The notes: a model not told the origin generated them from the letters alone. Positions 1 through 9,952 are shown, counted from the first letter of the stretch. The stretch: 64,000 bases of DNA from Ohtaekwangia kribbensis (GCF_042676245.1 NZ_JBHTKA010000007.1:558001-622000), one strand, 5' to 3'. Program-made: numbers and translations.

Positions 1-1
1 A

Positions 2-940
2 GCCGGACAGCAACTGGTAAAACATCCGCTTACAAAAGCTGTAGCATTTACCGGGTCGTTTACCGGGGGTAAAGCGCTTTTTGACTTGGCGAATCAACGG
101 GAAGAACCTATACCTGTTTTTGCCGAGATGGGAAGTATAAATCCCGTGGTGTTGTTACCGGGTGCTATACGCGATAACAAAAATTTACCGGCTACACTCG
201 CTGCATCAGTCGTGTTGGGCGTAGGACAATTTTGTACCAACCCCGGCCTGCTAATCGCGGTGGACACCGAGGGCTTTGCTTCTTTCCTGCATAAACTTTC
301 TGTAGAAGTGGCACAGGCAGTACCGGGCAATATGTTGCATACCGGTATAGCTGCAAACTATAAACACAAAAGAGCCGAGGCGCTGAAACAGAAAGGCGTT
401 ATGCGTCTGACGGAAGCAAAAGTTGAAGCAACGGAGAGGCTGGGGGCACCGGCACTGGCTTTGGTAAACGCACGTGATTTTATAGCCAGCACGGTTTTGA
501 AAGAAGAAGTATTCGGCCCGTATTCACTGATTGTTAAATGTGAAGACGAAACGGAATTGAGACAGGTGATTGAATCGCTTCAAGGCCAGCTTACGGCTAC
601 TGTATTTGGATCGCCCGAAGAACTGCCGGAGTATAAAGCATGTATTGATTCGCTGCACGTACGTTGTGGCCGGTTGATATTCAATGGAGTGCCTACGGGT
701 GTAGAAGTAACGAAAGCCATGCAGCATGGCGGACCTTTCCCGGCTTCAACCGACAGTCGCTTTACTTCGGTCGGTACGGATGCTATCTATAGGTTTGTGA
801 GACCGGTATGCTACCAGGATTTTCCGGAGCAGTTTCTGCCGCCTCAACTGAAAAATAATAATGAACTGAATATTTTGCGTTGTGTAAACGGAACGTGGAC
901 ACGCAACGCAGTGGAAACTTTTAATCTGCAACAAGCTTGA
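2..940 (+). CDS. alpha-ketoglutarate semialdehyde dehydrogenase, 5'-truncated by window edge
   Basis: NAD(P)-dependent aldehyde dehydrogenase of the 2,5-dioxovalerate (alpha-ketoglutarate semialdehyde) type, which makes 2-oxoglutarate in the last step of hydroxyproline catabolism. The reading frame is open from base 2, so the N-terminal half lies outside the window; a TTG at 86 is internal, because the conserved cofactor-binding stretch FTGSFTGGKALFD is encoded just before it. The general-base Glu lies in FAEMGSINP and the nucleophilic Cys in GQFCTNPG. The C-terminal segment GVPTGVEV...HGGPFPAS is typical of the subfamily. The stop codon overlaps the TTG start of the epimerase by four bases (TTGA), which implies translational coupling. 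The function is well supported by motifs; the substrate is supported by the two genes that follow. Confidence 0.88.
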   Translation, partial: AGQQLVKHPLTKAVAFTGSFTGGKALFDLANQREEPIPVFAEMGSINPVVLLPGAIRDNKNLPATLAASVVLGVGQFCTNPGLLIAVDTEGFASFLHKLSVEVAQAVPGNMLHTGIAANYKHKRAEALKQKGVMRLTEAKVEATERLGAPALALVNARDFIASTVLKEEVFGPYSLIVKCEDETELRQVIESLQGQLTATVFGSPEELPEYKACIDSLHVRCGRLIFNGVPTGVEVTKAMQHGGPFPASTDSRFTSVGTDAIYRFVRPVCYQDFPEQFLPPQLKNNNELNILRCVNGTWTRNAVETFNLQQA

Positions 941-1938
941 GGAAGACTTTTTTTTGCATCGATGCACACACCTGTGGTAATCCCGTGAGACTGGTAGCGG
1001 GTGGTGGTCCTATACTGGAAGGTAAAAACATGAGCGAGAAGCGTCAGCATTTCTTACGCGAGTATGACTGGATTCGTAAGGGGCTGATGTTCGAACCGCG
1101 CGGACACGATATGATGAGTGGAAGTATACTATATCCGCCATCCGATCCGCAAAATGATATGGGCGTATTGTTCATTGAAACGAGTGGATGTTTACCCATG
1201 TGTGGTCATGGTACCATCGGCACGGTAACCATCGCGATAGAAGAAGGACTGATAACCCCAAAGACACCCGGAACATTGCGACTCGAAGTACCAGCCGGTA
1301 TTATTACCATCACGTATAAACAGGAAGGTAAAAAAGTAAAGTCTGTGAAGATCCGGAATGTGAAAGCATACCTGGCGGCAGAGAATATATCTGCGGAATG
1401 TCCTGATCTCGGTGAGCTCACATTAGACGTTTCCTATGGCGGTAATTTTTATGCGATCGTGGACGTTCAGAAAAACTTTCCGGGCCTTGAACATTTCAAG
1501 GCTGATCAACTGGTTGCCTGGAGTCGCACGTTGCGTAAGAACATTAATGCGAAATATACCTTTGTCCATCCGGATGATCCAACGATTAACGGATGCAGCC
1601 ATATACTCTGGGCCGGTAAACCCATCGATCCTGCCTCAACGGCACGCAATGCAGTGTTCTATGGAGATAAAGCGATTGACCGCTCTCCATGCGGCACCGG
1701 AACTTCGGCACGCCTCGCGCAATGGCACGCCAAAGGAAAATTGAAACAAGGTGAACCCTTCGTACATGAAAGTATTATCGGTTCTAAATTTATAGGCCGT
1801 GTAGAAGAAGAAACACAGCTGCACGATAAAACGGCTATCATTCCCAGCATAGAAGGCTGGGCCGTAGTAACCGGCTATAACACTATCATCATAGACGATG
1901 AAGAAGATCCCTACGCACACGGCTTCCAGGTAATATAG
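937..1938 (+). CDS. 4-hydroxyproline 2-epimerase (proline racemase family)
   Basis: Cytoplasmic, cofactor-independent epimerase that converts trans-4-hydroxy-L-proline to cis-4-hydroxy-D-proline. At 333 residues it has the normal family length. Both catalytic cysteines are present, one in PMCGHGTIG and one in DRSPCGTGTSARLAQW; having both argues for an epimerase or racemase rather than trans-3-hydroxyproline dehydratase, which has Thr at the second site. The start is a TTG overlapping the previous stop; the N-terminus it gives (RKTFFCIDAHTCGNPVR) matches the usual family start, so no upstream start is needed. Flanking genes for semialdehyde dehydrogenase and an FAD amino-acid dehydrogenase support 4-hydroxyproline over proline as the substrate. 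Confidence 0.9.
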   Translation: MRKTFFCIDAHTCGNPVRLVAGGGPILEGKNMSEKRQHFLREYDWIRKGLMFEPRGHDMMSGSILYPPSDPQNDMGVLFIETSGCLPMCGHGTIGTVTIAIEEGLITPKTPGTLRLEVPAGIITITYKQEGKKVKSVKIRNVKAYLAAENISAECPDLGELTLDVSYGGNFYAIVDVQKNFPGLEHFKADQLVAWSRTLRKNINAKYTFVHPDDPTINGCSHILWAGKPIDPASTARNAVFYGDKAIDRSPCGTGTSARLAQWHAKGKLKQGEPFVHESIIGSKFIGRVEEETQLHDKTAIIPSIEGWAVVTGYNTIIIDDEEDPYAHGFQVI

Positions 1939-1946
1939 TATATATC

Positions 1947-1985
1947 CACCAACATCAACACCTTAACACACCAACACGTCAACAC
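1947..1985. repeat. CA-rich low-complexity spacer
   Basis: The gap between the epimerase and dehydrogenase genes consists almost entirely of irregular CAACA/AACAC units (for example CACCAACACGTCAACAC). Similar material recurs at 8347-8384. There is no recognisable ribosome binding site before the next ATG. It is probably neutral or a transcript-level feature. Confidence 0.45.
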
Positions 1986-3233
1986 ATGAAAAACGTTGCC
2001 ATCATAGGAGGCGGAATCATCGGACTCAGCACAGCCTACTATCTGCGGCAGGCAGGACACAACGTAACTATATTTGACCAGGGCGATCTCACGGACAATT
2101 GTTCTTCGGGTAACGCAGGCATGATCGTGCCCAGCCACATCATTCCGCTCGCGGCACCGGGAATGATATCGAAAGGCATTCGCTGGATGTTCAACGCACA
2201 AAGTCCGTTTTATGTGAAGCCTCGTCTCAACGGGAAACTTATACGATGGGGATGGCAGTTTTATAAACACGCCACGAACGAACATGTAGAACGCGCTATA
2301 CCAGCGTTGAAGGATATAAGTCTGCTCAGTAAAGCGATGTACCAGCAAATGGTAAAAGACAACCCGTTTGATTTCGATTACCAGGAACGCGGTCTGATCA
2401 TGCTATACCAAACCAAAGAAACGGAGCACGAAGAAGCAGAAACAGCATACATTGCCAATAAAAATGGTATTGAAGCACATATACTCTCACCGGCAGATGT
2501 ACAGAAACTGGAACCCGATGTAAACGTTACCGTGCGGGGCGGAGTATATTTTCCGGGTGATGCGCACCTTACTCCGCAATTGCTGGTGAAAAATCTCATT
2601 GCATACCTGAAAAGAAATAACGTAACGTTTCATACCCATACACCGATAACAAACTTTTCACTGAATGGCACGGCCATTAAGAGTCTGCATACCGCACAGG
2701 AAGATAAAACGTTTGACGAGTATATTGTAGCAACCGGGGCGTGGTCAGGTATATTCAGTTCTGCATTAGGACTTGACCTGCCTTTGCAGGGAGGTAAGGG
2801 ATATAGCTTTACATTGGACAATGTTGCGAAAAACATACGCATACCTTCTATTTTGCTGGAGGGTCGTGTAGCTGTTACCCCGATGGGTAAATCATTGCGC
2901 TTCGGTGGCACAATGGAGATCAACGGTATAGACCGCAGCATTAATATGAATCGTGTGAAAGGAATTGTTAACACGATACCTGCATACTATCCGGAGATGA
3001 ATGTAGCCATGCCGCAGGAAGGAGCGATCTGGCGCGGCCTGCGTCCGTGCTCACCGGACGGTCTGCCCTATATCGGACGTTCAACGAAGTACAAAAACCT
3101 GATCATCGCCACAGGTCATTCCATGATGGGACTAAGCCTCGCGCCTGGCACCGGTAAACTTGTAGCCTCGCTTGTAAACAACGAATCCACGGATATACCG
3201 CTGGCGCCTTTTAATCCCGAAAGGTATCAGTAA
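1986..3233 (+). CDS. FAD-dependent D-amino acid / cis-4-hydroxy-D-proline dehydrogenase
   Basis: DadA-like flavoprotein of 415 residues. The N-terminus carries the dinucleotide-binding Rossmann motif GGGIIGLSTAYYLRQAGH and the C-terminus has the DAO-family signature region GLRPCSPDGLPYIG followed by ATGHSMMGLSLAPGTG. In this operon it should oxidise cis-4-hydroxy-D-proline to 1-pyrroline-4-hydroxy-2-carboxylate. The next enzyme, the pyrroline-hydroxycarboxylate deaminase, is not seen here and may lie upstream of the window. It starts 47 bases after the epimerase stop on the same strand, so cotranscription is likely, and it is followed by a strong terminator. The exact D-amino acid substrate is inferred from neighbours. 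Confidence 0.85.
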   Translation: MKNVAIIGGGIIGLSTAYYLRQAGHNVTIFDQGDLTDNCSSGNAGMIVPSHIIPLAAPGMISKGIRWMFNAQSPFYVKPRLNGKLIRWGWQFYKHATNEHVERAIPALKDISLLSKAMYQQMVKDNPFDFDYQERGLIMLYQTKETEHEEAETAYIANKNGIEAHILSPADVQKLEPDVNVTVRGGVYFPGDAHLTPQLLVKNLIAYLKRNNVTFHTHTPITNFSLNGTAIKSLHTAQEDKTFDEYIVATGAWSGIFSSALGLDLPLQGGKGYSFTLDNVAKNIRIPSILLEGRVAVTPMGKSLRFGGTMEINGIDRSINMNRVKGIVNTIPAYYPEMNVAMPQEGAIWRGLRPCSPDGLPYIGRSTKYKNLIIATGHSMMGLSLAPGTGKLVASLVNNESTDIPLAPFNPERYQ

Positions 3234-3258
3234 CGATATTAATGCAGAATGAAATATA

Positions 3259-3282
3259 GGCCGGATATCCGGCCTTTTTTTT
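3259..3282 (+). terminator. rho-independent terminator of the hydroxyproline operon
   Basis: A perfect 16-base palindrome GGCCGGATATCCGGCC is followed directly by eight T residues, 26 bases after the dehydrogenase stop. Confidence 0.9.
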
Positions 3283-3692
3283 ATGGCCGTGTGTTTGTGA
3301 CGAAGGATGTTGCTACAACCCATCAAAATAATATTACTTTCAGATAATATCGGATAAGTGTTTGAAGATGTCGTGTTTTATATTCGTTATACATATTTCT
3401 ATTCTGTCATAAAATAATTTCCGGAGGGGTATAGGCTTGCATATATACCTTGCTTCTGAAAGTGCGCCCTGTTGTTCTCTTTACAGGGTATAGCCCATGT
3501 CTGTTTATATTTTTTTTAGAACGCTGATTAGTCGTTCTGTATATAGCCTGATACTCGATTTCGATATATACTATATATTCGTTTTGTAGTTGGATAATAT
3601 CCTATTAGCATCAGTTAATATTCCGGAAAAGTGTGGGGTGTACATTTAATAATTTGGATATATAAAAATACTAACACTAAATATCATCCCCT
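3283..3692 (+). promoter_or_regulatory. AT-rich leader region upstream of susC
   Basis: About 410 bases without a credible gene lie between the terminator and the SusC start. The stretch is AT-rich with several TATATA runs. I could not assign a clear -33/-7 promoter; the closest match is AATAATTTGG near 3647-3656, one base short of a TAnnTTTG element. The promoter for the SusC/D pair should lie here (inference). Confidence 0.35.
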
Positions 3693-6665
3693 ATGAAGGA
3701 AACTTTTACGAAACAAGTATTCCGGTTGACACTATATATAGTGTTGCTGACAGCCGCGAATAATGTTTTTGCACAGCAAACAGTACGCGGTACTGTGCTG
3801 TCGGAAGCAGATGAAGGAATGCCCGGAGTCAACGTTGTTTTGAAGGGTACGACTACAGGAACGACTACTGATTCCAATGGTAGATTTTCAATTAGCGTTC
3901 CCGGGCCGGAGGCTGTACTGGTAGTAAGCTTTGTGGGCTATAACACCGAAGAGATTACGGTCGGGAGTCAGTCGCAGGTTGATGTAAAGCTGACACCGGA
4001 TATAGCATCATTGCAGGAAGTTGTTGTTATCGGGTACGGAACGCAACGCAAGCAGGATGTAACAACCGCGGTGGCACAGGTAAAGCCCGATGAATTTGTT
4101 CCCGGTGCCGTGCGCAATGCTGGCGAATTGCTCCGCGGTAAAGTAGCCGGGCTTACCCTGAGTACATCGTCCGGAGATCCGGATGCCGGCACCGAGATAT
4201 TGCTCCGTGGTATCACTTCGATATACGGATCGTCTTCTCCATTGGTACTCGTTGACGGATATCCAGGTGATATGAATTCCATTTCTCCCAACGATATCGA
4301 GAGTATAGATGTACTGAAAGATGCATCGGCTTCCGCTATATATGGTACACGCGGTAAGAATGGTGTTATCCTCATCACAACCAAAAAAGCAAAAGCCGGA
4401 CTTCAACCTACGATAGAATACTCCGGTTATGTAGCAACAGAACGTTTTAACCGCAAGGCTAAATTCATGAATGCCTCGGACGTAAGAGCGCGCATAGGTG
4501 AGGGGCTGATCGATGGCGCTTATGATAAAGGTTCCTCAACGGACTGGCTGGACGAAATTTCACGAGCGCCTATAAATCATTTTCACAACATTTCGCTTCG
4601 CAGTGGAACCGAACGTACACAATACGCTGTGAATGCAAGTTACCAGCTTGCAGATGGTATGTTCCTCGCTTCTGATAACGAAGAGTTCAAACTTCGCATG
4701 GACGTTACGCAATATCTCATTGCCGATAAATTGAAAATGAATGTGAATGTATTGAAGGGCTTGCAGAAATATGGAGGTTTCAATGGTTGGACATACCGAC
4801 AGGCCCTGATCCGTAATCCTACATCCAGTGTAAAGGAAGCTGATGGCAACTGGTCAGAAGAACCTGCACAGTTTCAGTATGAAAATCCGCTGGCACTTAT
4901 TAAAGAGCAGATCTACGATAACAAATCACAGTGGACATGGTTAACCGGTTCCGTGAGTTATTTCCCGGTGGATAACCTTGAACTGAAAATAGTAGGTTCA
5001 CAACACCAATGGAGTAATGAGACTGGCACGTATCAGACAAAGAAACATATATCCAACGTTCGCGATAGCAAGAATGGTGTTGCCTATATCGAGAATAGCG
5101 CTGTTGTCGAAAACTATCTCGATCTTACTGCCGACTATACGAAGACAATCGGTCTTCACCGTATTACCGGCTTGCTCGGCTATAGCTATATCGACTATGC
5201 CAATACAGCTTCATCCATTTCCAACTTTGATTTTCCTACCGATAACTTCTCGTATCATAGCATTGAACAAGGTCGTGCTTTGAGACAAGGTCTTTCAGGA
5301 TCGGGTGTTGACAGCTATAAAGCCGATTGGAAGTTGATCGGGTTCTTTGGTCGTGTAGGATATGGATTCAACGACAAGTATAATTTACTTGCCAGCTTAC
5401 GCTACGAGGGCTCATCACGCTTTGGTGCCGACAACAAATGGGGATTATTCCCATCTATATCCGCTGGCTGGACCATCAGCAATGAAGCTTTCCTGAGTGA
5501 TGTTGCCGTGATCAACATGTTGAAGCTACGTGTAGGCTACGGACGCACCGGCTCTATATCCACAGATCCATACGCATCGCTGACACGTTATGCCTATAGT
5601 TCTTCTCAATTTTACTTTAATGGTAAAGACTGGGTAAGTATACTTCAGCCCGTAGCGAATCCAAACCCTGATCTCGGTTGGGAGACTAATATAGAGTATA
5701 ACTTCGGTCTGGATTTCAGCTTATTGCAGAATCGTGTATCGGGTACCATTGATTATTACGATCGTACACTCGAAGACCTTGTATTCGATTACCCGGTACC
5801 CGTGCCTCCAAACCTCGTAGGCACAACACGTGCCAACGCAGCAACGATGACGAATCGAGGTGTTGAAATTGCTTTGAATATTATACCAGTACAGAGCGGC
5901 AAGTTTGAGTGGAGCACAAACTTCAACTACTCACTCAACAAAAATAAACTCACCTCTTTGTCGAATGATAAATTTAAAGTTGAGAACGATTTCTTCTATG
6001 CAGGCTATACCGGAGATCCGATCCAGTTATCTACTCACAAAATTCAGGAAGGCAAAGCTATAGGAAGCTTCTTCGGCTATAAAAGTGTAGGCCTGGAAGA
6101 AGACCCTGACAATGCCGGAGAAGGAAAGTGGCTGGTGGAAGGAGCGAACGGTGAGATCAAGTCCATTGAAGATGTAACGGAAGATGATCGGCAGATACTG
6201 GGTAACGGATTACCACAGTGGTATCTCGCCTGGAATAATTACCTGCGCTATGGAAACTTCGACATGAGTATAACGATGCGTGGTGCTTTTGATTACCAGA
6301 TCCTAAATTTCCAACGCATGTTCTATGAGAATCCAACGATCGTATACAACAAACTGAACAGCGCATACGATAAGATCGATGGACTTACACTTGCAAGTCC
6401 GCAGTCGTACGTGAGTTACTATATCGAAGATGGCGACTTCTGGAAGATTGACAACGTAACGCTCGGGTATAACTTCAATCCTTCCAATAGCAAAGCGTTC
6501 CGCAAGGCAAGAGTATATATATCCGGTTCCAACCTGGCTACGATTACCGGCTACAAAGGCATTGATCCGGAAGTAACACGTTTGGGGCTTGCGCCCGGTA
6601 ACGATGATCGTGATAAATATCCAACCACACGCACCTTTACACTCGGTGTTAACCTTACATTTTAA
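3693..6665 (+). CDS. SusC-family TonB-dependent outer-membrane receptor
   Basis: 990-residue SusC/RagA transporter that takes up oligosaccharides or peptides across the outer membrane together with its SusD partner. A signal peptide ends at NNVFAQQ. It is followed by a carboxypeptidase-D-regulatory-like beta domain (about 30-115, ending in the SusC hallmark LQEVVVIGYGTQRKQD), a plug domain (about 120-235, with LLRGKVAGL and DASASAIYGTRGKNGVILITTKK) and a 22-strand-type barrel ending in Phe (TLGVNLTF). No N-terminal STN signalling domain is visible, so direct anti-sigma signalling is unlikely. The SusD gene starts 11 bases downstream. The substrate is not readable from sequence; the adjacent hydroxyproline operon suggests glycopeptides or peptides, but this is inference. 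Confidence 0.95.
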   Translation: MKETFTKQVFRLTLYIVLLTAANNVFAQQTVRGTVLSEADEGMPGVNVVLKGTTTGTTTDSNGRFSISVPGPEAVLVVSFVGYNTEEITVGSQSQVDVKLTPDIASLQEVVVIGYGTQRKQDVTTAVAQVKPDEFVPGAVRNAGELLRGKVAGLTLSTSSGDPDAGTEILLRGITSIYGSSSPLVLVDGYPGDMNSISPNDIESIDVLKDASASAIYGTRGKNGVILITTKKAKAGLQPTIEYSGYVATERFNRKAKFMNASDVRARIGEGLIDGAYDKGSSTDWLDEISRAPINHFHNISLRSGTERTQYAVNASYQLADGMFLASDNEEFKLRMDVTQYLIADKLKMNVNVLKGLQKYGGFNGWTYRQALIRNPTSSVKEADGNWSEEPAQFQYENPLALIKEQIYDNKSQWTWLTGSVSYFPVDNLELKIVGSQHQWSNETGTYQTKKHISNVRDSKNGVAYIENSAVVENYLDLTADYTKTIGLHRITGLLGYSYIDYANTASSISNFDFPTDNFSYHSIEQGRALRQGLSGSGVDSYKADWKLIGFFGRVGYGFNDKYNLLASLRYEGSSRFGADNKWGLFPSISAGWTISNEAFLSDVAVINMLKLRVGYGRTGSISTDPYASLTRYAYSSSQFYFNGKDWVSILQPVANPNPDLGWETNIEYNFGLDFSLLQNRVSGTIDYYDRTLEDLVFDYPVPVPPNLVGTTRANAATMTNRGVEIALNIIPVQSGKFEWSTNFNYSLNKNKLTSLSNDKFKVENDFFYAGYTGDPIQLSTHKIQEGKAIGSFFGYKSVGLEEDPDNAGEGKWLVEGANGEIKSIEDVTEDDRQILGNGLPQWYLAWNNYLRYGNFDMSITMRGAFDYQILNFQRMFYENPTIVYNKLNSAYDKIDGLTLASPQSYVSYYIEDGDFWKIDNVTLGYNFNPSNSKAFRKARVYISGSNLATITGYKGIDPEVTRLGLAPGNDDRDKYPTTRTFTLGVNLTF

Positions 6666-6676
6666 TTATATAGTGT

Positions 6677-8275
6677 ATGAAAGCAATCAATCGAAATATA
6701 TATATAGCATCCTTTGTATTTCTGAGCATGGTTTGTTCCTGTACAGACCTGGATGAAACTCCGCACGATGTTCTGACACAGGATGATCTCGGCAATTCAC
6801 CGGAAATACTCCAGGCACTTACAGCACCGGTATACACCAGTCTCACCAACGTGATGTTCGGATGGCATGGTTACTTTGATTTGCAGGAAGAATGCTCGGA
6901 TGTTATTGTAACACCGGCACGCCCGAATGGCTGGGTGGATGGTGGCACATATCGCGCGTTGCACATGCACACCTGGAACTCATTTCAATCACAACCCGCA
7001 TCGTTATGGAACCGGGTATATGGTGCACTGAACATTCTAAATACTTCCATCGGCACCTATAAAAATATGGCTAACGTAGAAGGGCTTGTGGCAGAGCTGC
7101 GCGCTTTACGTGCTTTCTATTATTACCTGTTGCTGGATAATTTTGGAAATGTACCGATCGTAACGGAAGACGATGTAACAAAAACAAACTTTGTACCGGA
7201 GCAGAGCACCCGTGCCGAAGTGTTTGATTTTGTTGAGACAGAGCTGCTGGAAGTGATGCCCATACTCAGTAAAGAAAAAGTTTATGGCAAAATGAATCAC
7301 TGGGCGGCACGCATGGTACTGGCCAAAATATACCTCAATGCCGAAGTGTATATAGGTGAAACCATGTGGGATGAAGCGCTTGAACAGGTGGAAGATATCG
7401 AGGCAAACGGAGGTTTTACACTCGAGTCTAATTACCACTCTAACTTTGTTGTAGAAAATGAAAGCTCGGGAGAACAGATATTCTCCATTGTATTTGATGC
7501 TACACGTTCAGGTTGGTTCCATTATCCGTGGAAGACATTGCATCCGTCCAGCGGAGCTACCTACGAACTGGGTTCACAACCGTGGGGTGGAAGCTGTGCT
7601 ATACCGCAGTTTATAGATACCTACGATGAAGACGACAGCCGCTTGAATATATGGATACGCGGACCGCAGTTTGCCAGTGATGGAAGTCCGATCTACAATA
7701 TATTTGATCCTGCACTTGAGGATGTTCAGCTCAATTATACCAAACAGATTGGTCACATCGATGAGACACAGGAATATGAAGGATATCGCATCGGTAAATT
7801 TGAAATTGAACGTGGCGTTGCCGGCACGGCAATTAGTAACGATGTACCATTCTTCCGTTATGCAGATGCCCTGATGATCAAGGCGGAGTGTCTATTGCGA
7901 AAAGGTCAGGCCGATGCAGCAGCAGCCATTGTTACCGAGCTACGCGCACGCGCTTTTGTAGCAGCCCCCGACAAAGCAGAAGTAACCGGTTCGGAGTTGC
8001 AGCAAGGCAGTAAGTATAACTATGGCACTTACAAAAATGGCGTGATGCTTACAACCGAAGGCGGTGCCGATATACAGTATGGAAGATTCCTGGATGAATT
8101 GGGCTACGAGTTTGCTGCCGAATTTCATCGCCGGCAAGACCTGATTCGCTTCGGTGTATTTACAAGCAAGTCATGGCTTTCGCACATTCCGAACGGAGAC
8201 CATCGGGCTATATTTGATATACCACAGTCAGCACTCGATGCCAACCCCAACCTCTCACACAACCCCGGATACTAA
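6677..8275 (+). CDS. SusD/RagB-family surface lipoprotein
   Basis: 532-residue nutrient-binding lid of the SusC/D importer. The N-terminal signal peptide ends in a lipobox (MVCSC), so it should be lipidated and surface-exposed. The SusD helical TPR core is recognisable in ELRALRAFYYYLLLDNFGNVP and in the C-terminal segment EFAAEFHRRQDLIRFGVF, a near-universal SusD region. The terminator that follows shows that susC and susD form a two-gene unit. Confidence 0.94.
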   Translation: MKAINRNIYIASFVFLSMVCSCTDLDETPHDVLTQDDLGNSPEILQALTAPVYTSLTNVMFGWHGYFDLQEECSDVIVTPARPNGWVDGGTYRALHMHTWNSFQSQPASLWNRVYGALNILNTSIGTYKNMANVEGLVAELRALRAFYYYLLLDNFGNVPIVTEDDVTKTNFVPEQSTRAEVFDFVETELLEVMPILSKEKVYGKMNHWAARMVLAKIYLNAEVYIGETMWDEALEQVEDIEANGGFTLESNYHSNFVVENESSGEQIFSIVFDATRSGWFHYPWKTLHPSSGATYELGSQPWGGSCAIPQFIDTYDEDDSRLNIWIRGPQFASDGSPIYNIFDPALEDVQLNYTKQIGHIDETQEYEGYRIGKFEIERGVAGTAISNDVPFFRYADALMIKAECLLRKGQADAAAAIVTELRARAFVAAPDKAEVTGSELQQGSKYNYGTYKNGVMLTTEGGADIQYGRFLDELGYEFAAEFHRRQDLIRFGVFTSKSWLSHIPNGDHRAIFDIPQSALDANPNLSHNPGY

Positions 8276-8291
8276 TAAACTATAAAAAGAT

Positions 8292-8342
8292 AAATGCCTG
8301 GCTTAAAAGTATATATACTCAAGCCAGGCATTTTATTTTTTT
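8292..8342. terminator. terminator after susD, possibly bidirectional
   Basis: A 13-base stem (AAATGCCTGGCTT / AAGCCAGGCATTT, 8292-8304 and 8321-8333) has a 16-base loop containing TATATA. A T-rich tract follows on the plus strand and a TTATCTTTTT tract on the minus strand. It can therefore serve both susD and the convergent LytTR operon. Confidence 0.85.
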
Positions 8343-8346
8343 AGCG

Positions 8347-8384
8347 CATCTACTTACACACGTACCCACGTAAACACGCAAACA
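8347..8384. repeat. CA-rich low-complexity spacer
   Basis: Irregular ACAC/AACAC units (for example CACACGTACCCACG, AACACGCAAACAC) occupy the short gap between two convergent transcription units. They resemble the spacer at 1947-1985. Confidence 0.4.
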
Positions 8385-8386
8385 CT

Positions 8387-9106
8387 TTAAACTCGCACTT
8401 TCCCGATAAACTCCTGCCGATACGATTCACTCAGCGTAAGCACCAACGGTTTCCCGGAAGGCTGCGGAATGCTGGTAGTGATTTCATCGTGCGAGAAGAA
8501 GTGAACAGACTTTATAGCAACCAGTTCTTTTTTATTAACGCGTGAAAACTGATCGGAGGGAAGTACTTCAAGTAGTTTCTCGAAAGATATATTCTTCAAT
8601 GTAAGAATGGTTCCGTCCAGTAGCTGTACCGTTTTATCACGACTGTCGGAGTCGGAAGTTTTAATATAGCCTACCTGGTCGAAGAACAGCAATGCTTTAC
8701 CTTTATCCGTATTCAGCTGAACAAAGTTTTTGGCAGACGAAGATTTACTGATGCGACTGACCGCCTTTTGTATAGCCTGTTGCAGACGTTCTTTCTTTAC
8801 AGGCTTGCGTACATAGTCAATGGCATCCAGATCAAATGCCTCTGCGGCAAACTCTTTATAGGCTGTTACAAAAATTACAGGTTTACCTTGTAATAGATTA
8901 GCAACGTGCAAGCCATTCATCGCAGGCATTTCGATGTCGAGAATGCAGAGATCAAAATCAAGATTCGGAACTTCCTTCAGAAATATATCCGGGCTGTTAA
9001 ATGCCTTTACTACTTCCAGCTCCGGCAATTGCTCACATAACATTTTCAGATAAGTGAGTCCCGGCAGTTCATCATCGAGCAGTAAGCATCTGAGCTTTGT
9101 GTTCAA
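8387..9106 (-). CDS. LytTR-family response regulator
   Basis: 239-residue two-component regulator. The receiver domain has the acidic pair DD at 11-12, phospho-acceptor Asp57 in CILDIEMP, and the Lys in DYVRKPVKK. A LytTR DNA-binding domain fills about 130-239 (VQLNTDKGKALLFF, ILTLKNISFEKLLEVLP, FSRVNKKELVAI). The start is a TTG, since no ATG precedes the first beta strand. It overlaps the end of the upstream kinase gene by 35 bases, so the pair is translationally coupled. LytTR proteins bind 9-bp direct repeats 12 bp apart; an array of this geometry occurs near 59-61 kb, but a link to this protein is unproven. Confidence 0.92.
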   Translation of the reverse strand: MNTKLRCLLLDDELPGLTYLKMLCEQLPELEVVKAFNSPDIFLKEVPNLDFDLCILDIEMPAMNGLHVANLLQGKPVIFVTAYKEFAAEAFDLDAIDYVRKPVKKERLQQAIQKAVSRISKSSSAKNFVQLNTDKGKALLFFDQVGYIKTSDSDSRDKTVQLLDGTILTLKNISFEKLLEVLPSDQFSRVNKKELVAIKSVHFFSHDEITTSIPQPSGKPLVLTLSESYRQEFIGKVRV

Positions 9107-9836
9107 GTAAATTGATCTTTAGGTGTGCAATAAAAACATCTTCTTCGGTAAACCGATCGAGCCGGTAATGATTTTTATAAATGAGTTTGAGTCGTTGCTC
9201 CAACGTTTCCGCACCAATACCGCTCTTCTCTTTTCGCAATGGAGCTTTACCTGATATCTTGTTGGAAACCGTTAATGAAAAAGTACTGTCTTTGAATTCA
9301 AAGACGATCGATATAAAAGCATCAGCACTTTGCAGGTCGGCATGTTTAAAAGCATTCTCGATCAGGTCGATGGAAATGAGCGGAGCCAGCAGGCGTTGTG
9401 TAAAGAGCGGGTCTTCTTCATCAATTTTCGATTTTACTTTCAGCTCAAACAGCGGACTTACTTTGATCTTGTTGATCTCGATCAGGTTCAATGCAAATTC
9501 AATTTCTTCCTGTGGCGTTACAAAGCGATTACGGGCTTCGTACAATATATAGTCCAGTACGTTCGCCAACTTGTCCAATGCAAAATAAGTCTGGTATGCG
9601 TGCGACTGAATCGAGTTGAGTACATTTTTAAACAGGTGCGGGTTAAGTCTCGATTCCAGCGATTCCAGTTGCAGACTGTCCACTTTATTCTCCAGTTCCG
9701 TGAACTTGGTTTGAATTATATTCTTGTTTTGCTCAGCGCTGCGAAAGCGCATCAGCAGGTACCCGATCACGGCAACAAGCACCGCGATAATAACGATCGC
9801 TACGATGAGCATGATAAACACAATGTCCTGCTTCAT
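9072..9836 (-). CDS. LytS-like sensor histidine kinase (single-TM)
   Basis: 254-residue membrane kinase for the LytTR regulator encoded downstream. It has one N-terminal transmembrane segment (about 3-29), a short coiled linker, and the His_kinase domain of the LytS/YehU class with phospho-accepting His in LNPHLFKNVLN. A HATPase-like C-terminus follows (LIENAFKHADL as the N-box, GIGAETLEQRLKLIY as the G-box region). I use the ATG at 9836 rather than the TTG four codons upstream. With so little extracytoplasmic sequence, the signal is probably sensed in or at the membrane. Confidence 0.88.
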   Translation of the reverse strand: MKQDIVFIMLIVAIVIIAVLVAVIGYLLMRFRSAEQNKNIIQTKFTELENKVDSLQLESLESRLNPHLFKNVLNSIQSHAYQTYFALDKLANVLDYILYEARNRFVTPQEEIEFALNLIEINKIKVSPLFELKVKSKIDEEDPLFTQRLLAPLISIDLIENAFKHADLQSADAFISIVFEFKDSTFSLTVSNKISGKAPLRKEKSGIGAETLEQRLKLIYKNHYRLDRFTEEDVFIAHLKINLLEHKAQMLTAR

Positions 9837-9952
9837 AATATTTCTCAAAGGTAACAGTTTCAGATCAAGCGATCATCATCCGTCACATTTCAGTTATGTG
9901 GAAAGAATTTTCGGAAAAGTTTTCATAGAAAAAATAGTTGTTAATTTTTCGG

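Noticed and set aside
9910..9918. TTCGGAAAA near the LytS start as an array unit
   Set aside because: No matching unit 21 bases on either side.
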